A stretch of 64,000 bases of DNA, from assembly GCA_900073065.1 (NCBI GenBank), contig FJOG01000023.1:686179-750178 (forward strand). The letters run 5' to 3'. A program made the translations under genes and the position numbers. This document shows, one piece after another, positions 58,359-64,000 of this stretch. The notes below the pieces were generated by a model. That model was not told where the DNA came from and searched no databases. It worked only from the letters and a program-made list of their open reading frames with translations. Every line of letters starts with the position of its first letter. Position 1 is the stretch's first letter. Source of the DNA: Phialocephala subalpina. Its lineage: Eukaryota; Ascomycota; Leotiomycetes; Helotiales; Mollisiaceae.

Positions 58359-60561
58359 GATGAAGACTCTGCGATGTCTCGCAGGAAGTGACTTGTTGAA
58401 TGCTTTGGCCTCCCACTACTGACATTGGCTTTCACGAGGAATTGTCGAGGTGCAGCATACAGCCAAGGATTACTTCGTAGGGACAATGGCAGACAGTTCG
58501 GCGAGAGGACGCAGGATGATCTGATCTAAAAAGTCTGCGGAGTGTTGACGATCCGGTGAACGCTATTTGGGCGAGACCCAGGTAAAAAGACTTGAAACCT
58601 CCTTAGGCCAAGAACAATTGGATGGCGAATTCTATGTGGACACAAAGTTGTGGGTATGCTGTCAAATGTTCGTAAATAATTGCTGGTCTCGAGGGATTGA
58701 AGTTGATATTCGTTGATCAATCGCGACGAGGATCTTCGTGAGACCGTGTGGAAGACAGCCTTTCCGGTTCGAGTTGCGTTTTGTCTCGAGCGTTGTGGTG
58801 GAGGCTTTGGAGCTAGTAATAAGTAACGAGAGAGTGTGGAGGACAGGGGGCGTGGTGCAATGTTGCACAAGAAATATCTGCTTGCACTACAGAAGGCTTT
58901 GTGAGATGCGACTAAGGATGAAGAAGTGAGGTTTGTTTAATGGAAGAGAGCTATGGAGCTTCTGTTACCGCATCCACAGCGGGAGATGTTCACTTGTTCA
59001 GGTTCTTCCGCAACTGGGATTATTATTCCGAGATTTCATCAATCGTCGTCTAGGCCTTCGGTTCAGGGCACATCTCCAATCCCACCTCGATCCCGGGTAT
59101 GGATCGTCAGAGGCGTATCTAAATTCAAGCCTCGTTCCTCTCCAGCCTGTAGCCTGTCCGAGGTAATCTACACAGCGGGAACTGCAGCGCCCTAAATGTT
59201 CATATTGACTCTAATGGGAATGGAGTCGATCTTCTTCGCCAGGGATATAAATTAATGATTGACGCCCAGTATATCAATCGGTCTATTACTCCGTTAGAGC
59301 TTCTCGAATATCGATTGCGTAGAGCAAGCCCTGTAACTGCGACTTTTCCTTCTGGTGTTTCCAGTGTTCTTCCATCTCTGCCCGTCGTCCGGGTGTTCCA
59401 TTGCGCTTCCATGAATAATTGTCATGGCTGTCAGAGAGCTGCCGCAGAGCTGTAGCAGAGCTGTACAGTATCGAAAGGCTTGAAAATGCCGGTAGGAAGT
59501 GATTGGTCTGGGACTTTTGAGGAGAAAAGCTTGACCAGGGACACGATCTATTCTGGACGTGATGCCGGTGATGCTGGCGATGCTTTCTGCTGTGTTCCCA
59601 CCCTCTCAGCACAGCCACGGTGCTCAAACAGGGCTCTGTTCGCCGTGTGTGAGAGACACATCGGATGGGAGTGTTTCCGAGTTGGAGGGTTCTCAACAGC
59701 AAGAGGCGTGCCGATCGAGAGCGTTTTTGACAGTCGAGACTGGCCACGAGCGCACAGTGACGGGATGCAGCAGATGTCTGATTGTTCTTGGAGCTTCTGC
59801 CGTGCCAGTAAGACGTGCTGGTGCTGCTACCGTGTGACGGTGACAAGTGCAGCCGCTTGACTAGAGGAGCTGGAGGCTGCAAATACTCTACCATACAGTA
59901 TTAACAAACGATTCGATGGTTCAGGTAGCATTGGGATGATCTGAGGTTTGGATGTTGCTGATGTGCCGAAACTCCAACCTGGTTCTTGCATCTGCATACT
60001 GCAGTTCACCCTGCGTCTCTCGTCAAAGCTCCTATCATGAGGTTGTGATGGTGTCAGGGATGCATTTCTGTCATGCAGAAGATGAGGCGGGAAACCTCCA
60101 CCTGAGATCCATCGGCGATAATTTGAGCGTCTAGTCACGTGTTACCTCAAAGTTGAACAGGGGGTATACGGGAAGGAGCAATAAAATTGGAATTTAAATA
60201 ACCATACCACCCAAATACCAACCAAATATCATCAAAGGAATCTTCAGCCGTGTCATGAAATAGAACCAACCTCTCGCAACCATTATCAGAATGCACTCAT
60301 CCCTCTGAATAGCATTCAGCCATGACTCTGTGCATAACGGATGCAAACCCGTTGGATCACAACCTTAATCGGACCTTTGCAGTTCGATGTCCCAGTCCAT
60401 GCGGAGGATTCATGGCAGTACAACTAACACAGCGGCTGACAACAGCAACCCCGGACTCTTGAAGAAGCCATTGATAATCACTGGCGAATCTTTGTCCCGA
60501 TCGATAGACGATAGGAACGGGATCGACCCATCGCTCCCGTGCTGAAAACCACAGGAAAACA
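58359..60561. promoter_or_regulatory. 2.2-kb upstream region shared by the Zn(II)2Cys6 gene and ASA1
   Basis: I see no supported gene. A missing 5' exon and a long leader of the transcription-factor gene probably lie here; long leaders with short upstream frames are common for fungal regulators. Several unconnected open frames exist but lack protein character. Confidence 0.5.
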
Positions 60562-62045
60562 ATGGCCCTACCCCCCGCCCAACCTGCCTACATCCTGCGT
60601 GGTCATGGCTCTCAAATCTCCACGACGGCATTTATACGCGCGAACACTCGATTGCTGACGGGTGATTCGGACGGATGGATCGTGGTGTGGAGTTTGGCAA
60701 TTAAGAGACCAGTGACAGTTTGGAAAGCCCATGAAGGATCCATCCTGGGGATCAATGCATGGGGGTCTGAGAAGCTTATCACGTGCGTGGCTCTTTCTAT
60801 CAACCACGTTGAATCCTCATCTATCTGTTGGTGCTATTTCTGGTTCGATGAAGATCTTCGACTCATCATTATCGAAGAAATGTTGGTTCTATTTCAAGGA
60901 GAATCCTCAAGTTGCGGTGTAAATGCAAGTCCAGGCCAGGCTGGGAGATTGCGAACACCGGGAAGGATTCTTTTCATAGGCATGAACCACAGTTGGTTCA
61001 AGCCAATCCTCAAAATGGCGCATCTATTCTAATTGCATCACAGACACGGAAAAGATAACAAACTCGTCGTATGGAAGTTATCTGAAGAAGATGAATCATC
61101 CATGAGCGTCGTCTTGCCAGTGGACACCCCACCAGAACCACGGAAAGAGCCATGGCTCCTGCACGTCCTGCATGTCAATACCATGAATTTCTGTTCCTTC
61201 GCACAAACAGAAATACCGAAAACTGTATCAGAGGATGAAGCTGCAGAAGAGTTGCTAATAGCAGTACCCAACACTCTCAGCTCCGAAACCGTACGTCCAT
61301 TCAATAAGCACTGACATTGATTTTCCATAATCCGTAACGAAGAGCTGACAAACTCCAGGTCGACATCTTCCAACTACCGACATGCCAAAGGATCCACAAT
61401 ATCCCGAATCCAAATGCTTTCAAAGGCGGCATGATCATGGCTCTCTCCATCTTCCACAGCCCCCAATCCTCCCATCTGACCGTCATCGCCGGCTACGAAA
61501 GCGGCCATACCATCGTCTTCCAATACTCCGACAACTCCTGGCAGGTGCTTTACAAGACGCAAGCCCATAACCAGCCAGTCCTCTCCCTCGACGTCTCGCC
61601 GACAAAAGACTTCTATTTGACCTCTTCAGCGGACGCTATCATTGCCAAACATCCCATTCCAGCTTCATACGAGCTAGTGATCAAGTCAGGCGACGATGTG
61701 CCATTGAAGATTCTCAAGACGGGACATGCGGGACAGCAAAGTCTGAAGATGAGGAATGATGGCAAGATCTTTGCTACTGCGGGGTGGGATAGCAGAGTAA
61801 GAGTCTATGGCTCGAAGGCGATGAAAGAGTTGGCTGTGCTGAAATGGCATAAGGAGGGGTGTTATGCTGTTTCATTTGCTGACGTGGTTGAGGAGGCTAA
61901 AGAAGGAGATGAAAGCGGCAAGGAGCTGGTGAAGAGGACGACGGCTCTAACCGTCAAGGAGGAGAGGTTGTCGAAGGCTAAGACAGCGCATTGGATTGCG
62001 GTTGGGAGTAAGGATGGGAAAGTCAGTCTGTGGGATATTTACTAG
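60562..62045 (+). CDS. asa1: ASA1, ASTRA-associated WD-repeat protein
   Basis: Asa1 is a WD40 protein associated with the ASTRA/TTT chaperone complex that matures PIKK kinases such as TOR and Tra1. Exons 60562-60782, 61044-61290 and 61359-62045 give 384 aa. The first intron is long (261 nt). The N-terminus (PAYILRGHGSQISTTAFI, then LLTGDSDGWIVVWSL) and the stretch across the first intron (EKLITHGKDNKLVVWKL) are typical of the family. VIAGYESGHTIVFQ, VLSLDVSPTKDFYLTSSAD, IFATAGWDSRVRVY and the end WIAVGSKDGKVSLWDIY form later propeller blades. About five to seven WD repeats are visible. Confidence 0.92.
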
Positions 62046-64000
62046 CAGACTCAACCTCTTCCGCAATTTAGCAACTATGATACCCATACTTGGAAAAGGT
62101 TTAGCTTACGATCTGGCATTTGCAGATTCAGAATGACGGTCCCACTTTCATACGTTCATCCACCTAGTTCACATGCTAACTTTCATGTAACGCTCCCTCC
62201 CACTCCACCCCGCTCAACCGCTCAACCGCTCCACCTCTCATCCCCTCACATTCTCATTTTCAATTCTAGTCTCCTTCAATTCCTCATTCGTCTCACAACC
62301 ACTCCTCCCCAACCTCCCAGCCTCGTCTCATCGGCTATAAAAATTTCCTAGAAGCGTTAGCGGTCCCCCCTACTTTTTCTTCAACCTGAAGCAACCTGAA
62401 GCCCATGCATCAAGATGAGCACTGGAGAGCGAGACTGTTTCCATAAGTATGGCACCAGGCTTGGATAAGACTGTATCCTAGGCCCCTCTTTCAAAGGGAA
62501 ATTTACTTTTGGTTTGAAAGGTTGTGGATTTGTCATGGGGTTGGGAAGAGGTGTGTAAGGAGGTGTGAAGGCGGAGGGGAGGGGATGGGAGGTGGGGATT
62601 TTGATGGTAGTTAAGAGATTGGGTGAGTGGGTTGGGACGAAAGGAGAGATGGTTGTAAGTGCTTGACTAACCTTGAGGAATTGGGACATTCTCGTTTCCA
62701 AATTCCCAGACCGCATCCCGAACATCTCGAAATTCTCAAGTTATAAATAGGAAGAAGATAATCTTGACTATTGAAACTTCGGTAACGTACACCTAGTGTT
62801 CATAAGTTGGATTTCCTCAGAGTTACGAGAGGGCTATAACACATGTTGATCCACCAGAGCGAAAATGAGTGTCTTATAACATGTCTTCGCCCCTTGGCGT
62901 CCTGCCCTCCGGGGTATCCCTTTATATCTACTACGAGACATACAAATAACTAGTAGTATACGTAACATCTTTCTTGTTGTACTCAACCTGCGTCGTCAAT
63001 GCCGTTGCCGTGAAAATTTCCTAGCTCGCAGTCAGAACTATCCCAATACTACCAGATCTGAGTTGACTTACTGTGATGGTTGTACCCAACAGTAAAGACT
63101 TAATCACATTTTTGGTGACAGCAGTAGGAATACTAGTGATCAAGCAACTACAAGCAGAACTGATCTTGCTCGATGAAAGCGTTGCAAGCTAGCTCGGCGT
63201 AGCAACACCTCTCTTTGCGTGAGGTCCAGGACACCCTCCCTAACATCACAATCATAATTAGCATTTACTTTCAAAGCCTTCGTCGCCCTGAACGACCAAC
63301 GCGCAGCAGTGACCTGCCGGTAACTTCACTGGCTGGCTTTACTCGCATGTCCAGCGCCCATTGAGCAATTTACATGCAATACGCCATGATATGAAACTAG
63401 ACGCAAATTTTGCACAGATGTGGAGAGACTGTCTCGGAGAATTCGAGGAAGAAGCATCTGCACAGAAACCGCTACAGGCGGGGAGGCCCGTATTTGAAGC
63501 GAGAGCTACAGGTATCAGTCTCTCCAGATCAGTACAAGGTACATTTTGAGTATCGATACTAGCCAATACAAGCTTGATAAAAACTCTATCCCCTTGTTGA
63601 CTTAGAGGAATGAGGACATCGAGAAGCTCAGGAGTGAGGACTCAAGACTCATAAGCCTCATGGATTAGTTTGGCTTCGGAGAAACAGAATTTGAAGAAGC
63701 CGCTTCACAAGTGACATCGATACAATTCAGGTGCAAAGGAGATAGATCTAGGTTCTGTGGGGAGCAAGAAGAAAGCAAGCCACCGACCATATACCTTAGT
63801 TATCTTGAGCGACACGTGACTCCAAAGGTGGGCCTTAACAAGTGCTTTTTTCTGAAGGTCGACGTCGACGTCAACAAACATCGTTGATATAAAGTCCTCA
63901 ACCTTCTGCTTTTCCCATTCTTCATCACTTGAACGCTTGCTTGGCTAGGCAACCAAGGATCTTGCTGACTCGAGTCGGCTGGTCTTCCTGCCCTCCGGAC
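62046..64000. other. Terminal region without a supported gene
   Basis: A minus-strand frame beginning with ATG at 62725 has a good donor (GTTAGT) after 18 codons, but no convincing continuation was found. A plus-strand frame at 63361-63549 (MWRDCLGEFEEEASAQKPLQAGRP) has protein character and may be a relic of a gene. Confidence 0.4.

Noticed and set aside
62381..62725. Pro-rich minus-strand frame at 62.4-62.7 kb
   Set aside because: Only the first 18 codons look reasonable before a strong donor; the rest is low complexity and probably intron or non-coding.
1..64000. CRISPR array, rRNA operon, intact transposon or viral genes
   Set aside because: I saw no regularly spaced repeats, rRNA signatures, transposase or reverse-transcriptase motifs.

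Overview
The window is nuclear DNA of a filamentous ascomycete (Pezizomycotina). The evidence is protein genes split by many short introns (about 45-100 nt, GTANGT-type donors, CTNAC-like branch points), a DUF6604 protein, a Zn(II)2Cys6 regulator, a pisatin-demethylase-like P450, a 2EXR-type protein, small secreted Cys-rich proteins and the fungal TRP channel Yvc1. A leotiomycete is my guess from protein flavour only. I see no CRISPR array, rRNA, tRNA or intact transposon. Intron positions were set by reading splice signals and keeping frame and homology; each model below was checked for phase.

Layout. 0-10.3 kb is accessory: a DUF6604 protein (-), a cytochrome P450 (+), an unknown tail-anchored-looking protein (+), a decayed short-chain dehydrogenase (+) and a frameshifted 2EXR-type gene (-). 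A 2.4 kb gene-poor stretch follows. 12.7-24.2 kb is housekeeping: a membrane GNAT-like protein, 3-hydroxyisobutyrate dehydrogenase, DDB1, RNA polymerase III subunit RPC37/RPC5, a PMP3-type proteolipid and the RNA-processing factor CLP1.

24.4-35.3 kb is the odd part. A single-exon gene with two copies of an unnamed domain is followed by a decayed tandem paralogue and then a third fragment. Next come about 5.5 kb of minus-strand decayed coding sequence, including an HExxH metallopeptidase-like motif interrupted by stops. The pattern is duplication followed by pseudogenisation, perhaps by C-to-T mutation.

35.9-46.6 kb is membrane and lipid biology: the vacuolar TRP channel YVC1, the P5A ATPase SPF1 and a phospholipase D. 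47.2-49.2 kb holds two tandem genes for a small secreted Cys-rich protein, one broken. 51.4-62 kb holds a PlsB/GNPAT-type acyltransferase, RNase P subunit POP4 (divergent from it), a Zn(II)2Cys6 factor with a long upstream region, and the WD-repeat protein ASA1. The last 2 kb has no supported gene.

The genes do not form an obvious pathway. The core genes are ordinary neighbours, often in divergent pairs (RPC37/PMP3, CLP1/duplicated-domain gene, acyltransferase/POP4, SPF1/PLD).
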